This document shows, in pieces, positions 54,991 through 64,000 of a stretch of DNA of 64,000 nucleotides. A model generated the notes under the pieces. The model was given only the letters and a program-made list of their open reading frames with translations, was not told the DNA's origin and made no database searches. The stretch spans positions 18,027,390 through 18,091,389 of the forward strand of contig JAMXIF010000042.1 of assembly GCA_028583685.1 (NCBI GenBank), given 5' to 3'. Numbering within the stretch: the stretch's first letter is position 1; every line of letters begins with the position of its first letter. The stretch comes from Petaurus breviceps papuanus. Taxonomy: Eukaryota > Chordata > Mammalia > Diprotodontia > Petauridae. The translations under genes and the position numbers were made by a program.

Positions 54991-55585
54991 TTTGCTTGAA
55001 ATTTTTCAGGATTTCCTTATTGCATTACATGTAGCATTCAGACTGATTATCATGGAAATTCAAGGCCTCCATAATCTATCGCTATGTTACCTTTCTAATC
55101 ATAATCCACGCTCTTTTCCACCTGTCCCCCAGTGTGCTACTATCTGTGCTTCCACCACACTGGACTACTTGCTACCTCCTGTCTATTAATCCTGTCTTTC
55201 CAATTTCTAATCCTTTGCTCACTCCATTCTCTACATCTGGAATTTCCAACTCTTGCCTCTCCACCTGTTGAATTCTTCCTCATTCTTCAATGTCCATGTT
55301 CGAATGCCACTTCCTCCAGCAAACCTTTCCTTAAATCCTTCAAATAAGTAATGACTCTACCTTCCTCAGCATTCATATAATATCTATTTTTGGCTCTTGT
55401 ATGTGCTTTCACATGCATTATTTTATCTTAGAGGTATTTGTATATTTGTTACATTTCCTATTAGGTTATAAATTCTTTGAGGGAAAGGACCAAGGCTTAT
55501 CTAAACTTTGTATTTCTTCTAGCACCTAGCACAGGACTTTACATACAGTTGGCATTTAATCAATGTTTGTTGAATTGGTTTATGT
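54990..55585 (+). mobile_element. L2 LINE 3' part
   Basis: Starts in the coding tail (AGGATTTCCTTATTGCATTA) and proceeds through the region of 55130-55330 (CCACTTCCTCCAGCAAACC) to the 3' end with ATAAATTCTTTGAGGGAAAG, TAGCACCTAGCACAGGACT and CAATGTTTGTTGAATTGG. The open frames 54992-55189 and 55132-55347 lie inside this LINE. Confidence 0.85.
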
Positions 55586-56870
55586 GGATCCCATATGGGA
55601 AGTGTTGCCTTTAATACCAGCTCTTTCCTTGGTGTTTGCGCATGTGTAGTCAGCAGAGGTAAATTAGCTTGCAGATTTCAGTAGAGACTGTTATCAGTGT
55701 CCTCTGCCAGGTATCATGCAGAGTGCCAAATTACAATTGATTTCTCAATAAAATTGAGTTCAACCTTTCCCTACATAATCCAAGACAGAAATGACAGAGA
55801 ATGTTTTCACTCACTGAAAATTTTAGAATTTTCAGTCCATTTTGTTCTTGGAGATATTAAGTTTTGGGTAATGTCGTCACCTTGTTGGAGGAAATGCATA
55901 GCTCACCTGTTTTTTTTGCATAATGTACCAAAAGGAAACAGCCTTCCTGGTGGCCCAGCCTTCCAACCACTCTACCTGAGTTCTTCAATTTAACTTTAGA
56001 TGAAGATGCCCTTGACCTGACTGCCCCTGTTTTCAAGAATAAAAATTTTCTTTTGGTGTTGTGAATTACAAAGCGCAACCAATTGTTTACGGCAAGTTTT
56101 TTTTTCTTTTCCACTCACAGCACATTGCTTTGGAAACCACCAACCAACCAACCTGATTAAAACAAAATTTTTTTCCAATTGTGGAGCAATTCCTTCCCTA
56201 CTATACCTTGCCACAACCATGCCGTGCCTGTTCAGCTCACTACCTGTATCTGACTTCCCCAAAGACTCATCTTACTTCAATGGAAATGAATCTGCCTCAC
56301 ATTGCTTGAATTTGGAGATTTAATACATCCAGCAGACTTCTAGGTAACCGAGGACAAACACAACCTTCCTTCTCCAGAAAAAAAAGCCAGGCTATATAAA
56401 TAGAAATTTGCCTTATTAATAGCAAGTCACCAAGAGATTGGTTTTCAAAAATTACAAGTTGCTTTCCTACAAAACAGACCTGTATTTATTTGTTATAAGG
56501 GCAATGGGACCTAACTATTAAAGAAGGGAATTAGTTTTTCCTTTTTAATTATTTTCCTATTTAGAAAATTGAAAGTGTGCAAAGCAGAAACAAGTTCAAT
56601 AAAAATTAGCTGTTCATTCTTCACCCCTCAAATTAGCTTCTTCTTTTGGGCCTGGAGAGATGAGGAGTAAGTGGATGGCCCTAAAGTGGGGTGGAGCATG
56701 ACTATTTGTTTGTCTACCTGTAGTAAAGTAGCATTTAAAGAATAAGCAAGCAAGTGTGTATCATGCTAGAAGTTATCCATGGAAGGGGAAGGGTAGTTGA
56801 AATTTTGCAAGATAATTTTTTTAGATCTTCTTTTGACAGTTGTTCGTTGTTTTTTTTTTAAATCTATTTT
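55585..56870. other. Unique DNA, possible conserved non-coding sequence
   Basis: 55590-56290 is repeat-free and compositionally balanced (TTACAATTGATTTCTCAATA; GAATTACAAAGCGCAACCAA). The overlapping frames on both strands (98, 85 and 88 aa) have no recognised domain. Confidence 0.38.
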
Positions 56871-57062
56871 TTATTTATAGTATCCGAGATATTGAAGTTG
56901 GGCAGAATCTTCTACATTATTCTTTTAGTTCAATCCTTTAATTTTACAAATGATGAAACTGAGGTCCCAAGAGGTAGCATGACTTGCCAAAGGTCACACT
57001 GCTATTAAGTTGAAGAGTTAGTGTTCAAATTCAAACCCAGGTGCTCTTGCTTCAACCTTAGT
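56870..57062 (-). repeat. L3-terminus / CORE-SINE type fragment
   Basis: TTTAGTTCAATCCTTTAATT, ACAAATGATGAAACTGAGGT and TGACTTGCCAAAGGTCACAC are the complemented CORE segment. The preceding CCGAGATATTGAAGTTGGGC looks like an L3-type end. A younger SINE is inserted immediately to the right. Confidence 0.6.
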
Positions 57063-57078
57063 ACTTTCTAGACATGAT

Positions 57079-57236
57079 TTTTTTTTTTTAAAGCAATCGG
57101 GGTTAAGTAACTTGCTCAAGGTTACACAGCCAGCTATTTCTGGGTGTGGTGCTGAGTGTCCCATCCCGGGATTTGATCTCCAGGTCATCCTGACACTGGA
57201 TCCGGTGCTCATACTCGCTGAGCCACCGGGCCGCCC
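57079..57236 (-). mobile_element. tRNA-derived SINE, type B, probably the youngest copy
   Basis: Carries CAATCGGGGTTAAGTAACTT, GCTATTTCTGGGTGTGGTGC, CCCGGGATTTGATCTCCAGG and CTGAGCCACCGGGCCGCCCC. It has about six CpG sites, the most of the four type-B copies. Flanked by CTAGACATG at 57068-57076 and 57237-57245. A long T-run on the left is the A-tail. Confidence 0.9.
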
Positions 57237-57244
57237 CTAGACAT

Positions 57245-57880
57245 GCATTCTTTTTCTGTTTTCTGCTCAAGTACTATTAACTATGAACTTACTTTGGGGA
57301 AAGGGATTGAAGTGGAGGTGTGTAGTTAAGGAAAAGGCAGCAGGCAAGGGGAAGGGAACAATCATTTATTGAGTATCCACTGTGTGCCAAGCACTCTGGT
57401 AAATGCTTTAAAATATTTACTAATTTTATTAGTTAGGAATATTCTTTAGAATATAACAATTAACCTACTTAGGAGAATGTGAATATAAATCATAAAAGCA
57501 GGTATGCTATATGGATTGAAAGATAATTGTAATTAAGGGATGTGGGTAGGAGATAGGCTTTGAGGAAAGAAAGACAAATCAAGAAGATAGGAAAAAAATT
57601 TTAGAAGGCTGGAAAAGGAGATGACAAATGGACTCCTTCCTTTCAACCTCTGCTTTCCTAGCAAAAAGGGGAAAATATCCTACACAGCTTAACCCTCCTG
57701 TGGTCATAGTTGCCAAAGTCAGAGACCTTGGAATAAAATTAATGTCAGTTCAGGATCTTTAACAGTAAAATTCAAAGAAATGCATATTAATTATTTATCA
57801 TGAAAATTACAAAATATCTGATCTTTTTGGAACCATAAACCAAAATGATATCAATCACAAAAACCTTTGTAAAGTCTCTC
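57245..57880. other. Mostly unassigned
   Basis: 57355-57420 carries ATTTATTGAGTATCCACTGT, TGTGCCAAGCACTCTGGTAA and AATGCTTTAAAATATT, a short L2/MIR-tail-like piece. The rest is unremarkable. Confidence 0.45.
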
Positions 57881-58110
57881 TACAATGAATGAATGATTAA
57901 ATGAATGAATAAAAAAACATTTATAAAGCACTTATTCTATGCAAATCACTCTGTGAAATGCTAAAGAATACAAATAGAAAAGCACATCATTTCCTAGCTC
58001 TCAAGTAGCTCGCATTCTAATTGGAATAGAGAAAATATACAGGTGATTTCAGCTCCAAGTCAGATGGAAAGACCATGTTTCTTAGTAGGCAGCAACAAAG
58101 CTGATGGTAA
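57880..58110 (-). mobile_element. L2 3' tail, antisense
   Basis: The ATGAATGAATGATTAAATGA tail repeat is followed by ACATTTATAAAGCACTTATT, AATCACTCTGTGAAATGCTA and TAGCTCGCATTCTAATTGG. These are the complemented L2 3' end including its short tail repeats. Confidence 0.7.
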
Positions 58111-58246
58111 TGCATTTTCTTAAATGTCCTTTCCGTCAATAAAACTATATTGGTTTCTGATGTTGAACTATTTGAGAGGGTGAAAGACTTTATTGTCTGA
58201 ACTTCCTATTCCACTATGACTTTGAGGGCTAGACTGGGAGTAAGGC

Positions 58247-58248
<2 letters not shown>

Positions 58249-58280
<32 letters not shown>
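58249..58280. repeat. (GT)n microsatellite
   Basis: About 14 GT units followed by GCGCACATG. Confidence 0.93.
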
Positions 58281-58734
58281 ACATGTGAATGTGCCTGTAA
58301 AGCTGCTATTCCCAAGATTCTTGGACTTACCTGTGTCTCAAGGGTAGTTAGTTGGTTAGAGATTGGCAGCATTGGTGGTGGGCATGGTCGCCCATGATTG
58401 CTACACATCCCACTAGTGGGAAGTTTTTTTTTTTTTTTACCCTTTTGGAGTGGTTACCTACACTGACAAGTGGTTTGTGTGTTTCACACTCTTTGCCTGT
58501 ATGACCTTGAAATGATCTGCTTGTGGGGTAAAAAGTCCAAGAATGAGCCAGATTTGGAGGAGATATTTGATGACAAAGATGGGGAATGATGCTTGAATAT
58601 TCTGACCAGCATTATGTCAGAAGAATGCATTGCTTTACTTTTGCCATTAGGTTAATCAGTCAGGTCCGATTACTGGTAAGCATGATCTCACACAGCTTGG
58701 GTTGCTGACACACTGTTCCATTTCTCAGGAAACA

Positions 58735-58925
58735 TTTTAGACAGATAAATAGATATAGATTTATTTATAAGTGTAAATAAGCATATATACCTATACTTAT
58801 AAGTTATCTATACTTTTAAGTATAAATAATATATAATTTCTATATAAAATAGGATAATATATAATTAATATATGATAACTTACAATAAATATGTAATTAT
58901 ATAAGTGTGTGTGTATATACATAAT
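58735..58925. repeat. AT-rich low-complexity stretch
   Basis: Repeated ATAAATA, TATAAGT and ATATAAT motifs, ending with a short GT run. No other signal. Confidence 0.8.
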
Positions 58926-59372
58926 TGACTTGAGGTTTTTTTATGCTTCAGGTTAAAGTCATTTTTTTTTAAATCATCAGCCTTTGGCATGGTAACTTAG
59001 GTCCCTTTATGCCATTAGTTCTTGGCAACATCACCTCCTACAGTCATAGCCTTGGGGTGGGGTAGTGTTTAGAGAACAACTTTGACACTTTATGATATAA
59101 TCATTTAGTGTAAATTTATTCACCACTTGGTATGTAGTCTCCAAGTGAAAGATTCATTGTGTGACGCAATCCCAACTCAGCTCTGTTGGTTGCCTGTGGA
59201 AATGTTATATATATATATAACTAGGTTCAGGCTTTTCTTGCCCCTTGTTTGTTGCTGATTTTGACTTTGACCTCGGCCAAAAGGTAAAAGTCTTATCTTT
59301 TTTTTTTCTCCTTGCTTGGGTTCCAGAAAGAGTTCCTCCTGGCAGGGCTCGGGGTGTTGGGGGGGTGGGGAG

Positions 59373-60113
59373 ATGAACACTGTTGCCAGCAGTTACCCCA
59401 AGGCCTCCCTGTACGTGGGGGACTTGCACTCGGATGTCAGAGAAGCCGTGATGACCCTAGAAGGTGAGCCCGGCCGGACGGTGCTCTCCATGGGGATCTG
59501 CAGGGACGTGATCAATAGGCGCTCCCTGGACTATGTCTACGCCAGCTTCCAGCAACCAGCAGATGCAGAACGTGCCCTGGATAACGGAAACTTTGATGTA
59601 ATTATAGGCAGACCCATGGCTTCCAAGGAGTGCCAAAGGCCGTCCTACAGTGTGGGCTACGCCCAACTCGCCATCACCTGCCGCCCGCCCGTAAAATGCC
59701 CAGGCTTCTCGAGGGCTCCCTACCACACCTCAGTGAGTGGGGGTGCCCACTGCTGGGCAAAATTTACCTCCTAGACACTCTGCAGTTACCCCTGCACCCA
59801 GAACTGTTCCTCCTTACAAATGTGGGTCAAATTTACGACGCCCCCCCGTCCAGCTCTCCAGCTTTTGTAGATACCTCCGCTAGCAGGTCATGGGGAAGGC
59901 CAGGAACCCCTGACAACTTCCATGATGACCGCCGCTTCTCTCCAGGAGCAGAAGCAGAAGCTGAGAGAGCGTTTGCTCCCATTGATTCAAACCATGCACT
60001 ATAATTTAGCAGGGAAGAATATAGGTACTCTGCCAGAGCTTGATAATTTAGCCAGGAGTGTGGCAATGCTGGGCGGTTCTAAAATATCTACCCAGACATC
60101 TCTACGTTGACTG
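59373..60113 (+). pseudogene. PABPC4: Processed pseudogene (retrocopy) of poly(A)-binding protein PABPC4, internally deleted
   Basis: The parent gene encodes a cytoplasmic poly(A)-tail-binding protein with four RRMs, a Pro/Ala-rich linker and a C-terminal MLLE (PABC) domain. From ATG 59373 the translation reads [20 protein letters not shown] and continues through RRM1, including [19 protein letters not shown] (RNP1-like segment) to about 59645. The next similarity is already the linker ([25 protein letters not shown]; about 59690-59840), in another frame, then the MLLE domain ([19 protein letters not shown]; about 59905-60110). RRM2 to RRM4, roughly 400 residues, are absent. ASSYP, LHSDV, the VLS after the RRM1 turn, GLPTTPQ and LIQTMH fit PABPC4 better than PABPC1 as I remember the two proteins. 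Frame changes, stops in the linker and a degraded MLLE core ([10 protein letters not shown] for the usual ITGMLLEIDN) show that it is dead. There are no introns, so it is a retrocopy; no poly(A) tail is visible before the SINE that follows. Confidence 0.85.
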
Positions 60114-60164
60114 TCATCTAATCTCCCCTTCTCCTTTCCCTTTTGGTTTCATGTAGAGTCCGTT

Positions 60165-60392
60165 GTCATTCAATCACGTCTGGTTATTCATGACCCCATT
60201 TAGGGTTTTCTTGGCAAAGATACAGAGATGGTTTACTGTTTCTTTCTCCAGTTCATTTTGCAGATGGGGAACTAAGGCAAATGGTTAAGTGTCTTGCCCA
60301 GGGTCACAGAGCTTATGAGGTTGGATTTGAACTCAGGTCTTCCTGACTCCAGGCTTAGTGCTCTATTCACTGTGCCACTTTGGTGCCTCCCT
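60165..60392 (-). mobile_element. tRNA-derived marsupial SINE with long body (MAR1-like)
   Basis: The minus-strand head is the complement of CTATTCACTGTGCCACTTTG, with the B-box side at GGATTTGAACTCAGGTCTTC. The 3' body is CCATTTAGGGTTTTCTTGGC, then CATTCAATCACGTCTGGTTA at the end. The same long form occurs at 31.16-31.41 kb. It lies just 3' of the PABPC4 retrocopy and hides where that copy ends. Confidence 0.82.
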
Positions 60393-60647
60393 TATAGTGT
60401 CTAGCCTTGTCCAGTTCCAGTTATAGAACAATCTTCTTTTGCAAAAGTAGGTTTTCCAGTCTTTTGGGATACTTCAGTGATTGTTACAGATAGGTTCTTA
60501 AATACAACATTTTTTAAAAATAGTTCTCTCAAGCAACAATGCAAATCACCAATACTGTGTATTGTCTTTGTTTAATCTTCGTATTAACCAAATTAACAAC
60601 CCTGATTCCCTTTCCAAATCTATGAAGGATTAGCATAATAAGATTGT

Positions 60648-60735
60648 AATGTCATAGATTTAGAACTGGAAGGGGCTTGAGTCCATGAGTCCAACCCCCT
60701 TATTTCTATGGATGAAGTTATTGAGGCATAAAGCA
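60648..60735 (-). repeat. L3-terminus-like fragment
   Basis: ATGTCATAGATTTAGAACTG, GGAAGGGGCTTGAGTCCATG and CCAACCCCCTTATTTCTATG resemble the complemented L3/CORE end found at 31.0 kb. Confidence 0.5.
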
Positions 60736-60824
60736 GCCCTAATACTCATAAAAATAGGTCCTAACCTAATCCTAATATGCACATTAAAAAAAACTTTATG
60801 ACAAATAATCCTTTTTTTCTTTAT

Positions 60825-61110
60825 ACTTTTAGTAATGATGATGATGATAACTCATAATCCTAGCATTTATATGGTGTTTTAAGGTTTGCAAATGACCCTA
60901 CATATGTTATCTCATTTGGTCCTTTCAGCAACTCTGTAAAGTAGATGTTATTATTATCCCCATTTTACAGATGAAGACTCTGAGGCTGAGAATGGTCAAG
61001 TTGCTGGCTAAGGGTCCCCCAAATAATAAGTGTCAAAGACAGGATTTCAACTCAGACCTTGATATTTAAAAGCCCCAAATGCTTTCTTCTATTCTAAACT
61101 GTCTCTTGTA
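60825..61110 (-). repeat. CORE-SINE, antisense, near full length
   Basis: TTAAGGTTTGCAAATGACCC, GTTATCTCATTTGGTCCTTT, TTATCCCCATTTTACAGATG and AGACAGGATTTCAACTCAGA follow the complemented order. Confidence 0.75.
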
Positions 61111-61249
61111 TCTATCATGTTGAATGGTATCTTTTGTAATATAACTGATATGCAATAAAAGCTTTTTATAAGAGCTCATTGTCAGATGCGTCCTAATAGC
61201 ATAAATATGTTAATGAATGACAATTGGCTTTGAAGTTAAAAGACTTATA

Positions 61250-61500
61250 CAGGGCTTCAAAACAGTAATGTTTAGCTCTTTCATTGGCATACTGGATGTT
61301 TGATATTGGGCATTCAATTAATTTCTCCAGGCCTTAGTTTCCTCGTTTTCAAATTGAGCAATCATTTGTTAAATGCCTGCTGTGTCAAATGGGGATAATA
61401 ATGTTGGTACCTCAGGGTATTGTTGTGAGAATCAAATGAAATAATATGGGCAAAGTTCTTTCTTTGTCAAAGCACTGTAAGTTATTTTCATTATTATCAC
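61250..61500 (+). repeat. CORE-SINE, sense, with an internal duplication or insertion
   Basis: CCAGGCCTTAGTTTCCTCGT, then a short foreign piece (AATCATTTGTTAAATGCCTG, L2-tail-like), then TCAAATGGGGATAATAATGT, GTATTGTTGTGAGAATCAAA and CAAAGCACTGTAAGTTATTT. Confidence 0.65.
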
Positions 61501-62690
61501 AAAGGATCATTGTGTAAAAAACAAAACAATTTTACTTCTTTATATCAATGTTATTAATTCCACTACCCTAAAAAAAAACTGTGTGTGTGATGATGATTTT
61601 TCCCACTTCCTATTCCCTTGGCTTTCCCATTCAGATTCTGAGGACTTCTTTTACCAGGCCAGAGTCTACTACACTTCTCGTTTCTTACTCAAGACCATCT
61701 TACAACATTTTTCATTATAGGTACCAGAGATTTTGGATCAGTCCTAAATATCTTTTCACAGTATTTTCCTCATGATTTCCCTTGCTCTTCCATTCTGGAA
61801 CAAAACCCTTATTAGATCCAAGGTAACATTTGAAGGGGGGGATGAGATAATAGAAATCAGGTTAGAGAGGAAAGGGACTCTAGAAATCATAGTGTTCACC
61901 TTCAAAATTTTATAGTTGTGTAGCCTTGGAGTCAGGAGGTTTGTACTTCTTCAGGACAATTCAAGACTCAGGTTCCTATCTTCATTATCTTTTACAATTT
62001 ACTTAACTGGCTCACTTGTCCCACCAAGTTGAAAAAATAAAACAACCACAAAAAACAAGTACCACTGAAGTTTAGTTAATTAGATGGACACTGTAATAAC
62101 AGATCCAAATGAGGAATAATATGAAAACATTAAACATTTTAATTGGGACAGAAATAGCAATCGAATAAAATTTAGCCACATTCTGAATTAGTAGAAATCC
62201 CTTTCCCTCACTGTAATAGTTTAGGAAACAAATTCTTCCAAAGGACGTGACTGTAATACAACCAAGTTTCTTCCCTTGTTACAAAAACGACAGGGTGAGG
62301 TGGGTTTAAATAACCCTAGCATTACTATATGAAAACTACTCTTGCTGGCATCTGACCCATCGTCTTCCCCCTAACCCTTAGCTATTGCTCATCTCTGGTA
62401 TAGTTCTCAGCTTAGCTTGTCTCAGACTCTTGTTAGGATAATGATGGTAATTTTTATGCTCCTTAGGTGGTTTCTCCCTCTGTATGGTCACAAACCTCAT
62501 GTAAGCTTTCATTTTCCTTGATCTTACATTTTTTCCTCCTTATTCCATCAGCACAATCAATCTGTGGCTTGAACATACATGGTCCCATAGGAACTGTTGT
62601 CTCCATTTTCCCCATGAGAATTTGTGTTTTTCCTGAACTCAGGTGTTTTTCCACTCCACCTCCTAATATTTTCCCTCCAATTACATGTAA
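61500..62690. other. No recognised feature
   Basis: Unique AT-rich DNA leading into the antisense L1. The frames at 61581 and 62467 are short and without motifs. Confidence 0.45.
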
Positions 62691-64000
62691 AAACAATTTT
62701 TACCTTTAAAAAAAAATTTGTGTTCCAAATCCTCTTCTTCCCTTCTTCCTCCTTCCCCCCCCCCGCCATTAAGCAGGCAAGCAATTTGATATAGGTTATG
62801 TATGTAAAGTCATGAAAAACATATTTTTTCCATTTTAGTCATTTTGTGAAAGAAAATACAGACAAAAACAAGAAAAATAAAGTTTAAAAAAAGTATGCTT
62901 CAATCTGCTTTCAGATTCCATTAATTGTTTCTTTGGAGGTGGAGAGCATTTTCATCGTAAATCCTTTGGTATTGTCTTAGCCCATTGTATTGCTGAGAAT
63001 AGCTAAGTCATTCACAGCTGATTATTGTACAGTATTGCTGTTACTGTGTACAATGTTTTTCTAGTTTTGCTCACTTCACTTTACATTAGTTCATATAAGT
63101 CTTTCCAGGTTTTTCTGAAAGCATTCTGCTCATTATTTCTTAGAGTACAGTAGTATTCTATCACAATCATATGTCACAACTTGTTCAGCCATTTCCTAAC
63201 TGATAGGAATTCCTTCAAATTCCAATTCTCTGCCACTATAAAAAGAGCTGCTATAAATATTTTTCTACAGCTAGATCCTTTTCTGTTTTTTAAAAAAGCC
63301 TCTTTGTGATATAGACCTAACAATGGCATTTCTGGGTCAAAGGGCATGCACAGTTTTATAGCCCCTTGGACATAGTTCCAAATTGTTTTCCAGAATGCTT
63401 GGATCATTTCACAGTTCCACCAATGGTGCATTAATGTCCCAATTTTCCCACATCCCCTGCAGCATTTATCATTTTATTTTTCTTTCATATTAATCAATTT
63501 GATAGGTGTGAGGTGGTACCTCAGAGTTGGTTTAACTTGCATTTCTCTAATCAATAGTGATTTAGAGCATTTTTTCATGACTCTAGAGAACTCTGATTTT
63601 TTTCTGAAAACTATCTTTTCATATACTTGACTATAAATTGGGGAATAATATATCTTATAAATTTTATTCAGTTATCTATATATTTGAGAAATGAGGCCTT
63701 TACCAGAGAAACTTGCTATAAAAGTTACCCCCACACATCAGTTTTCTGCTTTATTTCTAATCTTGGTTGCAATGGATTTGTTTATGCAAAACTTTTTAAA
63801 TTCAGTGTAACCAAAATTACCCATTTTACATACCATAATGCTCTCTATCTCTTGTTTGGTCATAAATTCTCCAGTTATTCATACATCTAACAGGTAAACT
63901 ATTATATGCTCCCCTAATGTGCTTATGATATGACCCTTTCTGCCTAAGGGGATGAGATCTTTCCAATTCAAATTGATAGTTATTATTCCTAACCCATGTA
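62690..64000 (-). mobile_element. L1 LINE 3' half, antisense, continues past the window end
   Basis: Reading the minus strand, the 3' A-tail lies at about 62706-62716, followed by the 3' UTR (including the C-run at 62756-62764) and the ORF2 C-terminus. The open frame 63174-63431 gives HHWWNCEMIQAFWKTIWNYV and FIAALFIVAENWNLKEF, the well-known L1 ORF2 tail with W/C positions conserved from marsupial to human L1. Similarity continues to the last base, so the element is cut by the window edge. Confidence 0.88.

Larger units (their letters stand above)
58110..59373. other. Unassigned DNA upstream of the PABPC4 retrocopy
   Basis: Includes the GT array and AT-rich DNA already listed. 59298-59326 is a pyrimidine tract ending in CTTGGGTTCCAG, which resembles a 3' splice site just upstream of the retrocopy. 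59327-59372 is GC-rich and may be retained PABPC4 5' UTR. Confidence 0.35.

Noticed and set aside
59457-60066. Open frames of 77-89 aa on the minus strand and 124 aa in another plus frame over the PABPC4 retrocopy
   Set aside because: Shadows of the GC-rich retrocopy.
1-64000. CRISPR-like arrays, operons, phage or plasmid genes
   Set aside because: The spaced repeats are SINEs and microsatellites. There are no bacterial-type coding densities or ribosome-binding sites, and the DNA is plainly vertebrate.
1-64000. Endogenous retrovirus or LTR elements
   Set aside because: I saw no LTR pair, primer-binding site or retroviral protein similarity on either strand.

Overview
This looks like a gene-poor, AT-rich piece of a marsupial nuclear genome. 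The evidence is the repeat content. There are tRNA-derived SINEs whose heads read like 'ctaggtggcgca...agagcac...gagttcaaatc', L1 elements with marsupial-type ORF1, ORF2 and 3' UTR sequence, and many old L2, CR1/L3 and MIR/CORE-SINE copies. I cannot name the species. No intact host protein-coding gene, rRNA, tRNA, CRISPR array or bacterial-type operon is visible, and I recognise no endogenous retrovirus or LTR element. Nearly all of the longer open frames are LINE fragments, SINE read-through or low-complexity DNA.

Layout. 1-8.1 kb: AT-rich DNA with CORE-SINEs, L2 tails, a 200-bp GA/GACA purine tract and a SINE with an internal 31-bp duplication. 8.8-11 kb: a SINE, a 137-bp tandem duplication and an L2 reverse-transcriptase fragment. 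11.4-14.7 kb: an L1 that keeps ORF1 and the ORF2 tail but lacks the endonuclease/RT core (HAL1-like). 15-21 kb: mostly unique DNA, possibly containing conserved non-coding sequence. 21.4-33.8 kb: several L1 3' ends, L2 in both orientations, hAT-like DNA transposons and one L2 split by two later insertions. 34.3-35.7 kb: an L1 fragment split by a pogo/Tigger-like transposon. 36-45 kb: unique AT-rich DNA with more SINEs and an L2. 45.5-52.9 kb: a dense L2/L3 graveyard, with two L2s head to head and one SINE carrying a templated insertion. 53-59 kb: mostly unique DNA. 59.37-60.11 kb: a broken retrocopy of the poly(A)-binding protein gene PABPC4 lacking its centre. 60.1-62.7 kb: SINEs and unique DNA. 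62.7 kb to the end: an antisense L1 3' half that runs off the window.

Nothing here acts as an operon or pathway. The value of the window is its insertion history: nested transposons, target-site duplications, local duplications and one retrocopied host mRNA. I found no convincing new functional system. The most unusual items are the templated insertion inside the SINE at 51.6 kb, the internally deleted L1, the transposon-in-L1 nest at 34.9 kb, the internally deleted PABPC4 retrocopy and an unclassified repeat pair at 6.2 and 10.6 kb. Family assignments come from reading and remembered consensus sequences, not from a database search.
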